This document shows, piece after piece, positions 25,122 to 33,415 of a DNA stretch of 64,000 bases (position 1 is the stretch's first letter; each line of letters opens with the position of its first letter). Made by a program: the position numbers and the translations under genes. The stretch covers positions 558,001 through 622,000 of the forward strand of contig CAWFNX010000005.1 of the NCBI GenBank assembly GCA_963817335.1. The letters run 5' to 3'. The stretch comes from AV40 sp963817335 (GTDB lineage Bacteria; Verrucomicrobiota; Verrucomicrobiia; Chthoniobacterales; UBA10450). Under the pieces are notes generated by a model. That model made no database searches and was not told the DNA's origin. It was given only the letters and a program-made list of their open reading frames with translations.

Positions 25122-25190
25122 TGTAGCGGTCGATGTCCCCCATCGGCAGATCTGCTGGCTCAATGATTTGCGGTCGAAGCCGCCGCTACG
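25122..25190. repeat. Palindromic repeat (GTAGCGG family) between convergent genes
   Basis: GTAGCGG (25123-25129) pairs with CCGCTAC (25183-25189), with internal CGGTCGA repeats and a GATG/CATC pair. It sits between the convergent TPR and rpsI genes, where a bidirectional terminator would be expected. It is related to the element at 15913-15950. Confidence 0.55.
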
Positions 25191-25197
25191 GCAGCAA

Positions 25198-25593
25198 TTA
25201 GCGCTTCGAGAATTGGAACCGCTTGCGAGCGCCGGGCTGACCGGATTTCTTTCGCTCTTTCATCCGGGGATCACGCCGAAGCAGGCCTTCGGTCTTCAAC
25301 CCGCCGCGAAGATTTGGATCGGTTTGCAATAACGCGCGAGCGATTGCCAGTCGCGCTGCTCCCGCTTGACCAGTCGCGCCTCCGCCGCTGGCGTTAATGG
25401 AAACGTCGTAGGTGTTGACCACTTTTGCCGTCTGCAATGGTTGCAGGACGACGTTCTGCAACGGGACAGTTGGAAAGTAATCTTCGAAATTACGGCCGTT
25501 GATGTCGATCTTGCCGCTACCCGGCGTCATACGGATGCGTGCGACTGAGGTTTTGCGGCGACCGGTGGCGATGAATTCCTGGGTTTGAGCCAT
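25198..25593 (-). CDS. rpsI: 30S ribosomal protein S9
   Basis: Small-subunit ribosomal protein of 131 aa whose C-terminal tail reaches the P-site tRNA. Seen: ATGRRKTSVARIRMTPG, GGGATGQAGAARLAIARAL and the terminal GARKRFQFSKR ending in basic Lys-Arg. It follows rplM by 9 nt in the universal rplM-rpsI order and shares its promoter. Confidence 0.98.
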   Translation of the reverse strand: MAQTQEFIATGRRKTSVARIRMTPGSGKIDINGRNFEDYFPTVPLQNVVLQPLQTAKVVNTYDVSINASGGGATGQAGAARLAIARALLQTDPNLRGGLKTEGLLRRDPRMKERKKSGQPGARKRFQFSKR

Positions 25594-25602
25594 AAATGAT
25601 TG

Positions 25603-26034
25603 TTAGGCGAACTTCACTGACTTCGGTTGCTGCGCGCTGTGAGGATGCGATTCGCCACGGTAAACTTTTAACTTGCGATAAACGGAGCGGCCGAGGCGAT
25701 TGTGAGGGATCATTCCGCGAACGGCGCGCTCAACCAATAACTCGGGATGGCGGGCACGGCGCGAGCGGACGCTTTCAGACTTATGTCCGCCTACGTATCC
25801 CGAAAAACTCATGAAACTCTTTTGTTCCTCTTTTTTGCCTGATACCCGGACCTTGTCGGCATTAATCACGATTACAAAGTCGCCGGTATCGACGTGAGGC
25901 GTAAAAACCGTCTTTTCTTTGCCGCGCAATAGATTCGCGGCCTTGACCGCGACGCGGCCAAGGACCTGATCTTTGGCATCAATGAGCCACCATTTGCGGT
26001 CGACTTCGTTGGCCTTGGCGGAAAAAGTTTTCAT
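25603..26034 (-). CDS. rplM: 50S ribosomal protein L13
   Basis: Early-assembling large-subunit protein of 143 aa. Seen: KWWLIDAKDQVLGRVAV, PHVDTGDFVIVINADKV and AVRGMIPHNRLGR. The ATG at 26034 matches the family start; a longer open frame to 26085 runs through the promoter and is rejected. First gene of the rplM-rpsI operon. Confidence 0.98.
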   Translation of the reverse strand: MKTFSAKANEVDRKWWLIDAKDQVLGRVAVKAANLLRGKEKTVFTPHVDTGDFVIVINADKVRVSGKKEEQKSFMSFSGYVGGHKSESVRSRRARHPELLVERAVRGMIPHNRLGRSVYRKLKVYRGESHPHSAQQPKSVKFA

Positions 26035-26056
26035 CGGCGTTTGAAAAAGGGCACGG

Positions 26057-26085
26057 AAACTACGGGCCGGAGAGGCGACTGTCAA
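26057..26085 (-). promoter_or_regulatory. Sigma-70-type promoter of rplM-rpsI
   Basis: Minus-strand -35 TTGACA (26080-26085) and -10 TAGTTT (26057-26062) with a 17-nt spacer. This predicts a start of transcription near 26050, leaving a short ~15-nt leader before rplM. The -35 is a perfect consensus. Confidence 0.75.
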
Positions 26086-26137
26086 CCGGTGGAATCAGGG
26101 GTAATTCGGGCATTAAAGGTGCTTTATGGTAATTATA

Positions 26138-26755
26138 ATGCGCCTAGCAACTCTATCCTTCGCCGCCCTCGTTTTTGCCGTCCATTTCGCCCAGGCCAAA
26201 GATAATACCCCGGCCGCCGAGCAGAACCAAATCTCTTCCACCGCAGTCCTTCGGGAACTCAATCTCGCCCGCGAAAACCCCAAACTTTACGCCACTTTTG
26301 CCGCCGAATCCCGCCCATTCCACATGATCGAAGGCGGACACGCAGTCGACGAGGCCGTCCACTTTCTAAACAAAGCCCGGCCCTTGCCGCCATTAACGTT
26401 GTCGCCGGGGATGTGTCACGCTGCCGCCGATCATTGCTCGGAACAAATCGCCGGCCAGCTTGGCCACGATGGAAGTGATCGAAGCAGTCCGGGCGACCGG
26501 ATCAGTCGCTATGGTTCGTGGAGCACGACCTGGGGCGAAAACATTTCCTACAGCCAAAAAACGGCGCGGGGCGTGGTGCTAGCGCTTATTATCGACGATG
26601 GAGTCCGGTCGCGCGGTCATCGGAAAAACATTTTCAATCCGAAATTCAATTACGCCGGCGCCGCATCTGGTCCGCACGCGCGATATCGAACCGTTTGCAC
26701 GATTGATTTCGCCGGCGGATTTGCCGAGCGCGCTGACGCGCTGGTGTCGCGTTAA
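26138..26755 (+). CDS. Secreted CAP-domain (SCP/PR-1-like) protein
   Basis: A ~205-aa exported protein. A signal peptide (ATLSFAALVFAVHFAQA) precedes a CAP domain: VLRELNLARENPKLYATF, CHAAADHCSEQ, HDGSDRSSPGDRI, WGENISY and SRGHRKNIFNPKF. The His and Glu positions of the CAP cavity (HDG, GENIS, GHR) are kept. Bacterial CAP proteins are extracellular, with largely unknown function. The ATG at 26126 is 12 nt upstream and in frame as an alternative start. Confidence 0.88.
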   Translation: MRLATLSFAALVFAVHFAQAKDNTPAAEQNQISSTAVLRELNLARENPKLYATFAAESRPFHMIEGGHAVDEAVHFLNKARPLPPLTLSPGMCHAAADHCSEQIAGQLGHDGSDRSSPGDRISRYGSWSTTWGENISYSQKTARGVVLALIIDDGVRSRGHRKNIFNPKFNYAGAASGPHARYRTVCTIDFAGGFAERADALVSR

Positions 26756-26772
26756 ACCGCGTTTCCCGGCAA

Positions 26773-27120
26773 TCAGTCTTCGTCCCGCTCGCCGCCGCCG
26801 CGACCGCCCTTCGGTATTTTGTCCAACACCGGCTGAATCGTGGGATCAGCTTTGACCATCGCGCCGTGCATTGCTGTCATGAACTCCTGGCGGGCCTGTC
26901 GCATCTTTTCGTGAGCTGCCTGAACGCTGGGATCTTGCATGGCCTTTTGTCGGGCCGCTTTCAATTTCTCCCGCTCGTCGGGAGAAAGATTCGCTAATCG
27001 CTGCTGCCAGCGGCCGCCGCGGCCCGGCCCATTTCCATTCTGGCCTTGTCCAAACACCACGGGCGAAAGTTGCAACGCTCCAACCAGGAGCGAAACGGTA
27101 ATCAGTGATTTGATCTTCAT
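26773..27120 (-). CDS. Small secreted protein, possibly Spy/CpxP-like
   Basis: A 115-aa protein with a signal peptide (LITVSLLVGALQLSPVVFG), a Gly/Arg/Asn-rich patch, then a helical Lys/Arg/Glu/Ala-rich region containing LSPDEREKLKAARQKAMQDP, ending in GGRGGGERDED. The LSPDEREKLKAARQ type motif resembles periplasmic Spy/CpxP-like or heavy-metal-resistance proteins, though no firm match can be claimed. The ATG at 27120 gives a clean signal peptide. It is convergent with the CAP gene and divergent from proS. Confidence 0.7.
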   Translation of the reverse strand: MKIKSLITVSLLVGALQLSPVVFGQGQNGNGPGRGGRWQQRLANLSPDEREKLKAARQKAMQDPSVQAAHEKMRQARQEFMTAMHGAMVKADPTIQPVLDKIPKGGRGGGERDED

Positions 27121-27209
27121 ATCTTGAAATAAAGACACCGGCGCGCCGAAAAGGTTACAAAAAAGGCAGCTAGCCATTTCGGCCATGCGCGCTTAATTCG
27201 TTCTCTTCG

Positions 27210-28733
27210 ATGACAAAGACGGCCGAACAAAAGAGCGCGATCAGTCCGCGGCGCAGCGAGGATTTTCCGGAATGGTACCAGCAAGTTGTTCGGGCTGCCG
27301 AGCTGGCCGAATCGAGCGACGTCCGCGGTTGCATGGTCATCCGGCCATGGGGTTACGGGATTTGGGAAAATATGCAGCGCCAGCTGGACGCGATGTTCCG
27401 GGCGACCGGGCACCGCAACGCTTATTTCCCGCTGTTCATACCGTTGAGTTATTTCGCGAAAGAAGCGGAGCATGTAGAAGGCTTCGCCAAGGAATGCGCT
27501 GTCGTGACGCACACGCGGCTGGAAGCCGGCCCGGACGGAAAGCTAAAACCGGGCAGCGCGTTGAATGAACCACTGGTGGTGCGGCCGACCTCGGAGACGA
27601 TCATCGGGGCGAGCTACGCGAAGTGGGTCCAATCCTACCGCGATTTGCCGATTCTTTTGAATCAGTGGGCGAATGTGGTGCGCTGGGAAATGCGACCGAG
27701 ACTGTTCTTGCGCACGACCGAATTTCTTTGGCAGGAAGGCCACACCGTGCACGAGACGGAGCAGCAGGCGCGCGCGGAGGCGACGTTGATTCTTGAGGTT
27801 TACGAGCGGTTTGCGCGCGAACATCTGGCCATTCCCGTTTTCACCGGCGCCAAATCCGAAAGCGAAAAATTCCCGGGCGCAGTGGAGACCTTGACGCTCG
27901 AGGCGATGGTCCAGGACCGGAAAGCGATTCAGGCAGGCACGTCGCATTTTCTCGGGCAGAATTTTGCCAAAGCGAGCGGGATCCAATTTCAAAACCGCGA
28001 AGGCAAACAGGAATTCGGCTGGACCACGAGCTGGGGAATGACCACCCGAATGGTCGGCACCGTGGTAATGATGCACAGCGACGACGACGGGCTCGTTCTT
28101 CCCCCGCGCGTCGCGCCTACCCAGATCGTTATTTTGCCGATTACGCCAAAGGAGGACACCCGCGGAAAGGTTTTGGAGACCTGCGAGGCGCTGGCGTTGC
28201 AATTGCGCGGGAAACATTTCGCGAATTCGCCGCTGGAAGTCGAAGTCGACCGGCGTGACCTGGGCGGGGGCGTGAAAAACTGGGAGTGGATCAAGAAAGG
28301 CGTGCCGATTCGGGTTGAGATTGGTCCGCGCGATCTGGAAAAAAGCTCGGTGGAAGTTTCAAGGCGCGACCAACCAATTAAATCGAAGCAATCGATGTCG
28401 CTTCAGGAATTCGCCGCGACCGCCCCGGAGATGTTGCTGTCGATCCAACAAAATCTTTTGGACCGCGCAAAAAAGTTTCAGGAAGAGAACACTCGCGTGA
28501 TCGAATCGAAAGAAGAATTTTACGATTTCTTCACCGCGAAAAACCCGGACAAACCCGAGATCCATGGCGGTTTCGCGCTGGCCCATTGGAACGGCTCACG
28601 CAACGTGGAGGAACAAATCAAAGACGATCTCAAGGTAACGATCCGGGTGGTGCCGTTTGAAGGCGAACCTGGGAAATGCATTTTCACCGGTGAGACAAGC
28701 GCCAAGCGGGTGATCTGGGCGAAGTCTTATTGA
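27210..28733 (+). CDS. proS: Prolyl-tRNA synthetase, archaeal/eukaryotic-type (ProS type 3)
   Basis: Class II synthetase charging tRNA-Pro. The 507-aa length and lack of the bacterial editing (INS) domain mark it as the archaeal/eukaryotic-type form. Seen: DFPEWYQQVVRAAELAE, motif 2 VVRWEMRPRLFLRTTEFLWQEGHT (partly), the DKRGLTR-like sub-site GTSHFLGQNFAKA, motif 3 region RVAPTQIVILPI and the C-terminal zinc-like domain ending in VIWAKSY. The start is an ATG. It probably heads a unit with the glutaredoxin and a membrane protein. Confidence 0.95.
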   Translation: MTKTAEQKSAISPRRSEDFPEWYQQVVRAAELAESSDVRGCMVIRPWGYGIWENMQRQLDAMFRATGHRNAYFPLFIPLSYFAKEAEHVEGFAKECAVVTHTRLEAGPDGKLKPGSALNEPLVVRPTSETIIGASYAKWVQSYRDLPILLNQWANVVRWEMRPRLFLRTTEFLWQEGHTVHETEQQARAEATLILEVYERFAREHLAIPVFTGAKSESEKFPGAVETLTLEAMVQDRKAIQAGTSHFLGQNFAKASGIQFQNREGKQEFGWTTSWGMTTRMVGTVVMMHSDDDGLVLPPRVAPTQIVILPITPKEDTRGKVLETCEALALQLRGKHFANSPLEVEVDRRDLGGGVKNWEWIKKGVPIRVEIGPRDLEKSSVEVSRRDQPIKSKQSMSLQEFAATAPEMLLSIQQNLLDRAKKFQEENTRVIESKEEFYDFFTAKNPDKPEIHGGFALAHWNGSRNVEEQIKDDLKVTIRVVPFEGEPGKCIFTGETSAKRVIWAKSY

Positions 28734-28780
28734 GCGGGCCCATTGACGGGCCGCACCGCACCGGGTTTATTCCGCTGCTC

Positions 28781-29026
28781 ATGGAATTAAAGCTTTATAG
28801 CCGCGAATGGTGTTCGTGGTGCATTGACGCCAAGGAATACCTGGAATCTCGCGGCTATAAATTCGTTGCGATCGACGTCGGGGAAGACCGGCAAGCCTAC
28901 GAGGAAATGAAGCAGCTTTCGGAGCAGACCTACGTGCCGACATTTGTGGCGGGCGATTATGTCCTAGCCAATTTTGACACCGATCAGCTGGAGAAATTCC
29001 TGACCGAGCACCGAATCCATCCCTAA
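28781..29026 (+). CDS. Glutaredoxin-like protein (CSWC active site)
   Basis: An 81-aa thioredoxin-fold protein with the CxxC active site YSREWCSWCIDAKEYL, cis-Pro segment TYVPTFV and the terminal helix DTDQLEKFLTEH. Expected to reduce disulfides or mixed disulfides in the cytoplasm. The ATG at 28781 begins at the first strand; the frame runs back to 28730. Its stop overlaps the next start (TAATG). Confidence 0.88.
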   Translation: MELKLYSREWCSWCIDAKEYLESRGYKFVAIDVGEDRQAYEEMKQLSEQTYVPTFVAGDYVLANFDTDQLEKFLTEHRIHP

Positions 29027-29841
29027 TGCTTTTCAAGCTTTTTATCCTCCTCGGGGTGGGAGTTCTGGCGGTCGCCCTCCGCAGTTTTCAAAGTTCGTTT
29101 TCCCAAAAGGCCGGCGCAGTCGCGATCCTGGTGGTTTCTTATCTGTTCGTTTATTTCATATCCAACAGTCACTTGCTCGGGGCGGTCGCCGCCGCGGCTT
29201 GGTTCTTTCTGCCGTGGGTGGAAATTCTCACCAGAATTCGGACCTTGCGTCTTCCGAAGGAGAAACAACTGCGGCCTAAGTCGCCACCCTCGAGCGACAC
29301 GTTTCCGACGCTGAACGAGATCACCCGCGAGATCGAAAACGAAGGGTTCGTGCACCTGAACGACGCGGGCTGGGATTGGGAAGATTATCGCCAGTTTTTT
29401 CGGCTCTTTTACAAGGCGGAGGACCGCGCTCAGGCAACGATTTGCCTGAACGAGCAGCACGACCTCGCTTTCTATTATTTGCGAATTTCTTCGCGCACGC
29501 GTACCGGCGTTATCTGGACGACCTGGAATTATCCACTCTCCTACGGGTTGAAATTGACCCCCCAATTCAGAATCAATCGTCAACGACCGGACCAGTCATT
29601 TTGGCAGCTCTATCAGAGCCACCGAGCGTTTTTGCGGAAAAACAATATCCAGGTCGACGCGATGGAAGCGTTGGATGAAGAAAAGATCGAGAAAGAGATG
29701 GAGCGCGATCTTCGGGAACAGATCGCCCACAATATTCACAAGGGGGTCCTCAAACCAACGCCCGAAGGCGACGTGAAATATTCCTGGCGCGGAATGATCT
29801 ATCTCTGGTGCCAGTTCTTGCTCGACTTGGTTCGGCTCTAG
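29026..29841 (+). CDS. Membrane protein of unknown function
   Basis: A 271-aa protein with an N-terminal pair of hydrophobic helices (LFILLGVGVLAVALRSF, AVAILVVSYLFVYFIS, LLGAVAAAAWFFLPWVEIL) followed by a soluble domain. That domain includes NEITREIENEGFVHLNDAGWDW and TRTGVIWTTWNYPLSYGL and ends in another hydrophobic stretch. I do not recognise it. It overlaps the glutaredoxin stop by 1 nt, indicating coupling. Confidence 0.72.
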   Translation: MLFKLFILLGVGVLAVALRSFQSSFSQKAGAVAILVVSYLFVYFISNSHLLGAVAAAAWFFLPWVEILTRIRTLRLPKEKQLRPKSPPSSDTFPTLNEITREIENEGFVHLNDAGWDWEDYRQFFRLFYKAEDRAQATICLNEQHDLAFYYLRISSRTRTGVIWTTWNYPLSYGLKLTPQFRINRQRPDQSFWQLYQSHRAFLRKNNIQVDAMEALDEEKIEKEMERDLREQIAHNIHKGVLKPTPEGDVKYSWRGMIYLWCQFLLDLVRL

Positions 29842-29860
29842 CGAGAGCGGAAAATTTAGC

Positions 29861-29926
29861 CATTTAACGAGTTAATGATTTAACGATTGAAATCATTGAA
29901 TCACTAACTCGCTAACTCGTTAAATG
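29861..29926. repeat. Fold-back 8-nt word repeat at a convergent gene end
   Basis: Left arm, octamers TTTAACGA, GTTAATGA, TTTAACGA (29863-29886). Right arm, octamers AATCATTG, AATCACTA, ACTCGCTA, ACTCGTTA (29891-29922). The ends CATTTAACGAGTTA (29861-29874) and TAACTCGTTAAATG (29913-29926) are perfectly complementary. It lies between convergent genes and could act as a bidirectional terminator. Confidence 0.85.
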
Positions 29927-29929
29927 TCT

Positions 29930-30490
29930 TCACACTTTCATGATCTCAGTCTCTTTGTGCTTGAGATGATCGTCGATTGATTTGACGAAACGGTCGGTCA
30001 GTTTTTGGATCTCGTCCTCCAAATCGCTCATTTCGTCTTCACTGATTCCGCCGCCGGTCTTGAGTTTCTTGGCCTCGTCAAGAGCGGCGCGCCGATTGCT
30101 GCGAATACGAACCCGCGCTTCCTCGGCCATTTTGCCTAACGATTTCGCCAATTCTTTGCGGCGTTCTTCGGAAAGTTCGGGAATCGGGAGTCGAATGATT
30201 TTTCCGTCGACCGCGGGCGTAATTCCAATTTTGGATTCTTTCAGGGCTCGCTCGATGTCCTGGACGGTTCCCGCGTCAAACGGCTGCAACACCAGCAAGC
30301 GAGATTCCGGAGTGGTAATGAGCGCGAGTTGTTTAAGCTTCATGGTCGATCCGTAAGCCTGGACGTCGAGGTTTTCGACCAGGGCAGGTGAAGCTTTGCC
30401 GGTGCGGACCCCGGAAAACTCGTGCACCAGATAGTCGACGCTTTTTTCCATCGACACTTCGGATTCTAGAAGAATGTCGTCTCTGCTCAT
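29930..30490 (-). CDS. frr: Ribosome recycling factor
   Basis: A 186-aa protein that, with EF-G, splits post-termination ribosomes. Seen: VDYLVHEFSGVRTGKASPALVENLDV (partly), GSTMKLKQLALI, ESRLLVLQPFD and EERRKELAKSLGKMAEEARVRIRSNRR (partly). It follows pyrH in the same direction with a 12-nt gap, the usual pyrH-frr order. Confidence 0.97.
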   Translation of the reverse strand: MSRDDILLESEVSMEKSVDYLVHEFSGVRTGKASPALVENLDVQAYGSTMKLKQLALITTPESRLLVLQPFDAGTVQDIERALKESKIGITPAVDGKIIRLPIPELSEERRKELAKSLGKMAEEARVRIRSNRRAALDEAKKLKTGGGISEDEMSDLEDEIQKLTDRFVKSIDDHLKHKETEIMKV

Positions 30491-30502
30491 GTCCGTAAAT
30501 TT

Positions 30503-31243
30503 TTACTTGGTCTCATCTTCCTCGCAAACCAGCGTGCCGACTTTTCGCCCGAGCACCGCGTCCCGCAAAATTCCTGGTTTGTACATGTCGAACACGACAA
30601 TAGGGATCTTGTTGTCCATGCAAAGGCTGAAGGCGGTCGAGTCCATCACCTGTAACCGCTTTGTCAACGCGTCCGCGAACGTGATTCGGTCGAACCGCTT
30701 CGCGTTCGGATCTTTTGTCGGGTCGCGATCGTAAACGCCGTCGACCTTGGTTGCTTTCAGAATCACGTCGGCGCCAATTTCGCTCGCGCGCAACGCCGCA
30801 GTGGTGTCGGTCGAAAAATAAGGATTGCCTGTGCCCGCGGCAAAAATCACGACGCGACCCAGTTCGAGATGTCGGACGGCACGGCCAAGAATGAAGGGCT
30901 CGGCTACGTTTTTCATTTCAATCGCGGTTTGAACGCGCGCTTCGACGCCAAGCTTGGTGAGGGTGCTGCGCAGCGCAAGGCCATTGATCACCGTCGCGAG
31001 CATTCCCATATAATCGGCGGTGGTGCGATCCATTCCTCGAACCGCCGCAGACGAACCCCGCCAGATGTTTCCGCCGCCGATCACGATGGCAATTTGCACA
31101 CCGAGCTGGTTAACTTCCTTGATCCGTTCGGCAATTTCGCGGACCACTGCCGGCGAAATATTTTCGCGCGCCCCCCGTTCCTGAAGGGCTTCGCCGCTCA
31201 GCTTGAGCACGACGCGTTTATAGGCCGGCGCTTCGGTCTTCAT
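30503..31243 (-). CDS. pyrH: UMP kinase
   Basis: Cytoplasmic hexameric kinase converting UMP to UDP, of the amino-acid kinase fold, 246 aa. Seen: VVLKLSGEALQ, IVIGGGNIWRG, GMDRTTADYMGMLATVINGLAL, and ADVILKATKVDGVYD near the nucleotide site. It precedes frr with a 12-nt gap. Confidence 0.97.
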   Translation of the reverse strand: MKTEAPAYKRVVLKLSGEALQERGARENISPAVVREIAERIKEVNQLGVQIAIVIGGGNIWRGSSAAVRGMDRTTADYMGMLATVINGLALRSTLTKLGVEARVQTAIEMKNVAEPFILGRAVRHLELGRVVIFAAGTGNPYFSTDTTAALRASEIGADVILKATKVDGVYDRDPTKDPNAKRFDRITFADALTKRLQVMDSTAFSLCMDNKIPIVVFDMYKPGILRDAVLGRKVGTLVCEEDETK

Positions 31244-31322
31244 CGCAGGTCAAATGAAACGCGAGGATGTCGCTCTTGGAAAGTCAAAACGCGCCTTTCG
31301 AGCGGTTCCGCAGCGCGTCGCC

Positions 31323-32222
31323 CTACCGATTGTGACCGCGCAAGAACTCCGCCGCGCGCATTCGGCGTTTGCCTTCGAGCTGAATCTCAGTCAGTGACAA
31401 CGCGCCGTCCGATGCCGCGATCACGAATTCGGTGTCACGCCGCAAGATTTCTCCGGGTTTCCCGCGAAGATCGACAATCGCGGCTGAGAAAATCTTTAGC
31501 TTTTGATTCTCTAGTTCAGTGAACGCGCCAGGCCAGGGATTGTAGGCTCGAATCTCTCGCTCGACGACTGCGGCTGGTTCGGTCCAATTAATTCGACCGG
31601 CTTCGCGATTCAGCTTTGGAGCATAAGTTGCCAGTTGTTTGTCCTGCGGGACCCGCGCCGCGGTGCCGCCGGCAAGCAAGCGCAAAGCTTCGAGCAGAGC
31701 TTCCGGTGCGATTTCCGCGAGCCGATCATGCAATGATCCTCCGGTGTCGGTCGCTTGGATGTAGATCTTGCTTTGGAGCAAAATGTCTCCGGTATCAAGC
31801 CCTTCATCCATGTGCATTACCGTAATGCCGGTTTCATGATCGCCGGCCGCGATTGCGGCTTGAATTGGCGCCGCGCCACGCCATCGCGGCAAGAGTGATG
31901 CGTGCAGATTCAGACAGGCGATCTTCGGAATCTCGAGCACGGCGCCCGGCAAAATCTGTCCGTAAGCCATGACAACAATGACATCCGGCGCGAGTGCGCG
32001 GATTTGTTCAATTGCCTGCGGATCCTTGATCTTGGCCGGCTGCAGAACCAGGAGTTTGCTACAGTCGATTTCAGCTTTAATCGGGGGCGCGGTGATCTTT
32101 TGTTCACGACCGGCTGGTTTGTCGGGCTGGGTAACAACGCCGAGCAGCTCGTGCTCGGATTTTTGAAGTGCTCGCAGTGTCGGCAAACCGATGTCACCGG
32201 TGCCGATAAATACGATACGCAT
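31323..32222 (-). CDS. fmt: Methionyl-tRNA formyltransferase
   Basis: Formylates initiator Met-tRNA using 10-formyl-THF, 299 aa. Seen: MRIVFIGTGDIGLPTLRAL, the folate-site signature CLNLHASLLPRWRGAAPIQAAI (in pieces NLHASLLPRWRG, AAPIQAAI) with catalytic Asn-His, and HMDEGLDTGDIL. The C-terminal domain begins at ~205 (INWTEPAAVVEREIRAYNPWPG). It follows the zinc-ribbon gene on the same strand. Confidence 0.96.
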   Translation of the reverse strand: MRIVFIGTGDIGLPTLRALQKSEHELLGVVTQPDKPAGREQKITAPPIKAEIDCSKLLVLQPAKIKDPQAIEQIRALAPDVIVVMAYGQILPGAVLEIPKIACLNLHASLLPRWRGAAPIQAAIAAGDHETGITVMHMDEGLDTGDILLQSKIYIQATDTGGSLHDRLAEIAPEALLEALRLLAGGTAARVPQDKQLATYAPKLNREAGRINWTEPAAVVEREIRAYNPWPGAFTELENQKLKIFSAAIVDLRGKPGEILRRDTEFVIAASDGALSLTEIQLEGKRRMRAAEFLRGHNR

Positions 32223-32248
32223 TTAATGCCAGTCCGGCTCGGGACCGC

Positions 32249-32518
32249 TTAACGGGTCTTTGGTTTAGGTGGAATGTAACGTCTCCGGAAAGGCCGCGTT
32301 GCTTGCGCCATCGTTTTTTCCCCGGCTGTCACTTCGCGCTGCCCAACGGAGGAGCCGCACTCGGTGCAAAGATAATCGAAAATCTCCTTATCGGGCAGGA
32401 CTAGAAGCAATCGTTCGCGGACCGGCATCGCCGCGCGGCATTTTTCGCAATAGAGGCTCGAAGCAGTGAAATTCTCAAACTGCTGCTGCGGCGGCTGCTC
32501 GTGCTGGTGCGGGCTCAT
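32249..32518 (-). CDS. Small zinc-ribbon protein
   Basis: An ~89-aa protein with two CxxC pairs, CEKC and CTEC, about 30 residues apart, forming a predicted zinc ribbon; it starts with a His/Gln-rich segment and ends basic (RRRYIPPKPKTR). I do not recognise the family further. The ATG at 32518 (alternative ATG 32530) lies inside the 3' end of the adenylate kinase gene, an overlap of about 44 nt in another frame, so the two are surely co-transcribed. Its position before fmt suggests a link to translation or RNA, but that is inference. Confidence 0.75.
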   Translation of the reverse strand: MSPHQHEQPPQQQFENFTASSLYCEKCRAAMPVRERLLLVLPDKEIFDYLCTECGSSVGQREVTAGEKTMAQATRPFRRRYIPPKPKTR

Positions 32519-33104
32519 TCTTAATCCCATTTACGCTCGCTAAAATGTCGAACAACACTTTCGCGGGCGGCTGCATCGCGTCAATGACGCTGATGCATTC
32601 CTTCGGATAATGAGCGAGCACCGGCTTGGATTCCTTTTCGTAAATGTCGAGCCGCTTCTGAATGACTTCCTCGTTTGCGTCGTCGAGTCGGTTGTCTTTC
32701 AGGGCGCGCTTTTTCAAACGCCCGAACAACGTCTCCCGATTTGGACAGGCCAGATGAAAAACTTTTTCCACGTCGATCATGTCCCGCATGATTTTCGCCT
32801 GGTTGACGTTCCGCGGGATCCCATCAAGTACGAGAACATCGATGTCCGGCTTAAATTTGTGGGCGTCGACCGCGGCATTGATTGCCTCTTTCCATAGCTC
32901 GACCGTAACGTCATCGGGCACGAGTTGGCCTTTGCTGGAATATTCGAGAAATGCTTTGCCGACTTTCGTTCGGGTGTCGATCGAACGAAACACGTCGCCG
33001 CACGGACAATGGAAATATCGGGGGATGGTACCGAGAGTTTTGCCTTGAGTGCCCTTACCACTTCCCGGGGCGCCAAACAAAATAAACGTGCGGTATTTCA
33101 TCAT
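32475..33104 (-). CDS. adk: Adenylate kinase-like nucleoside monophosphate kinase with an unusual NMP-site motif
   Basis: A 209-aa P-loop kinase (GAPGSGKGTQ, residues ~10-19) of the adenylate kinase family, expected to balance AMP/ADP/ATP. The usual STGD segment is replaced by HCPCGDVFRS, with a Cys pair. The family motif DGIPRN (normally DGFPR) is present. The LID region is short (RLKKRALKDNRLDDANEEV). The C-terminus is an Ala-rich tail ending AAAAAAV that overlaps the next gene. Nucleotide specificity may differ from classical Adk, so the symbol is tentative. Lies between rpmA and the zinc-ribbon gene. Confidence 0.82.
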   Translation of the reverse strand: MMKYRTFILFGAPGSGKGTQGKTLGTIPRYFHCPCGDVFRSIDTRTKVGKAFLEYSSKGQLVPDDVTVELWKEAINAAVDAHKFKPDIDVLVLDGIPRNVNQAKIMRDMIDVEKVFHLACPNRETLFGRLKKRALKDNRLDDANEEVIQKRLDIYEKESKPVLAHYPKECISVIDAMQPPAKVLFDILASVNGIKNEPAPARAAAAAAV

Positions 33105-33151
33105 GAACGCGTTCGGTTATACCGCACTCGCGGCGGATCGGGAAGGGGAAC

Positions 33152-33406
33152 TTATTTCGCCGAAGCCGGATCGATGTTGACGCGCCGTCCACCGCGATCG
33201 AAACGGACACTGCCGTCCACCAACGCAAAAATCGTGTAATCGCGACCGAGGCCGACATTTTTTCCCGGCATAAACTTCGTGCCGCGCTGACGAACGATGA
33301 TGTTGCCCGCGACAACCATCTCGCTGCCGAATCTTTTTACGCCGAGACGCTTGCTAACGCTGTCGCGACCGTTTTTAACGCTGCCCTGTCCTTTTTTATG
33401 TGCCAT
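33152..33406 (-). CDS. rpmA: 50S ribosomal protein L27
   Basis: An 84-aa large-subunit protein near the peptidyl-transferase centre. Seen: MAHKKGQGSVKNGRDSVSKR, LGVKRFGSE, IIVRQRGTKFMPGKNVGLGRDYTIFAL (in parts: RQRGTKFMPG, NVGLGRDYT). It begins MAHKKG without an N-terminal extension, so no leader-processing step is expected. It follows rplU, with a 38-nt spacer containing the 8-nt word repeat. Confidence 0.98.
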   Translation of the reverse strand: MAHKKGQGSVKNGRDSVSKRLGVKRFGSEMVVAGNIIVRQRGTKFMPGKNVGLGRDYTIFALVDGSVRFDRGGRRVNIDPASAK

Positions 33407-33415
33407 TGGAAGAAG

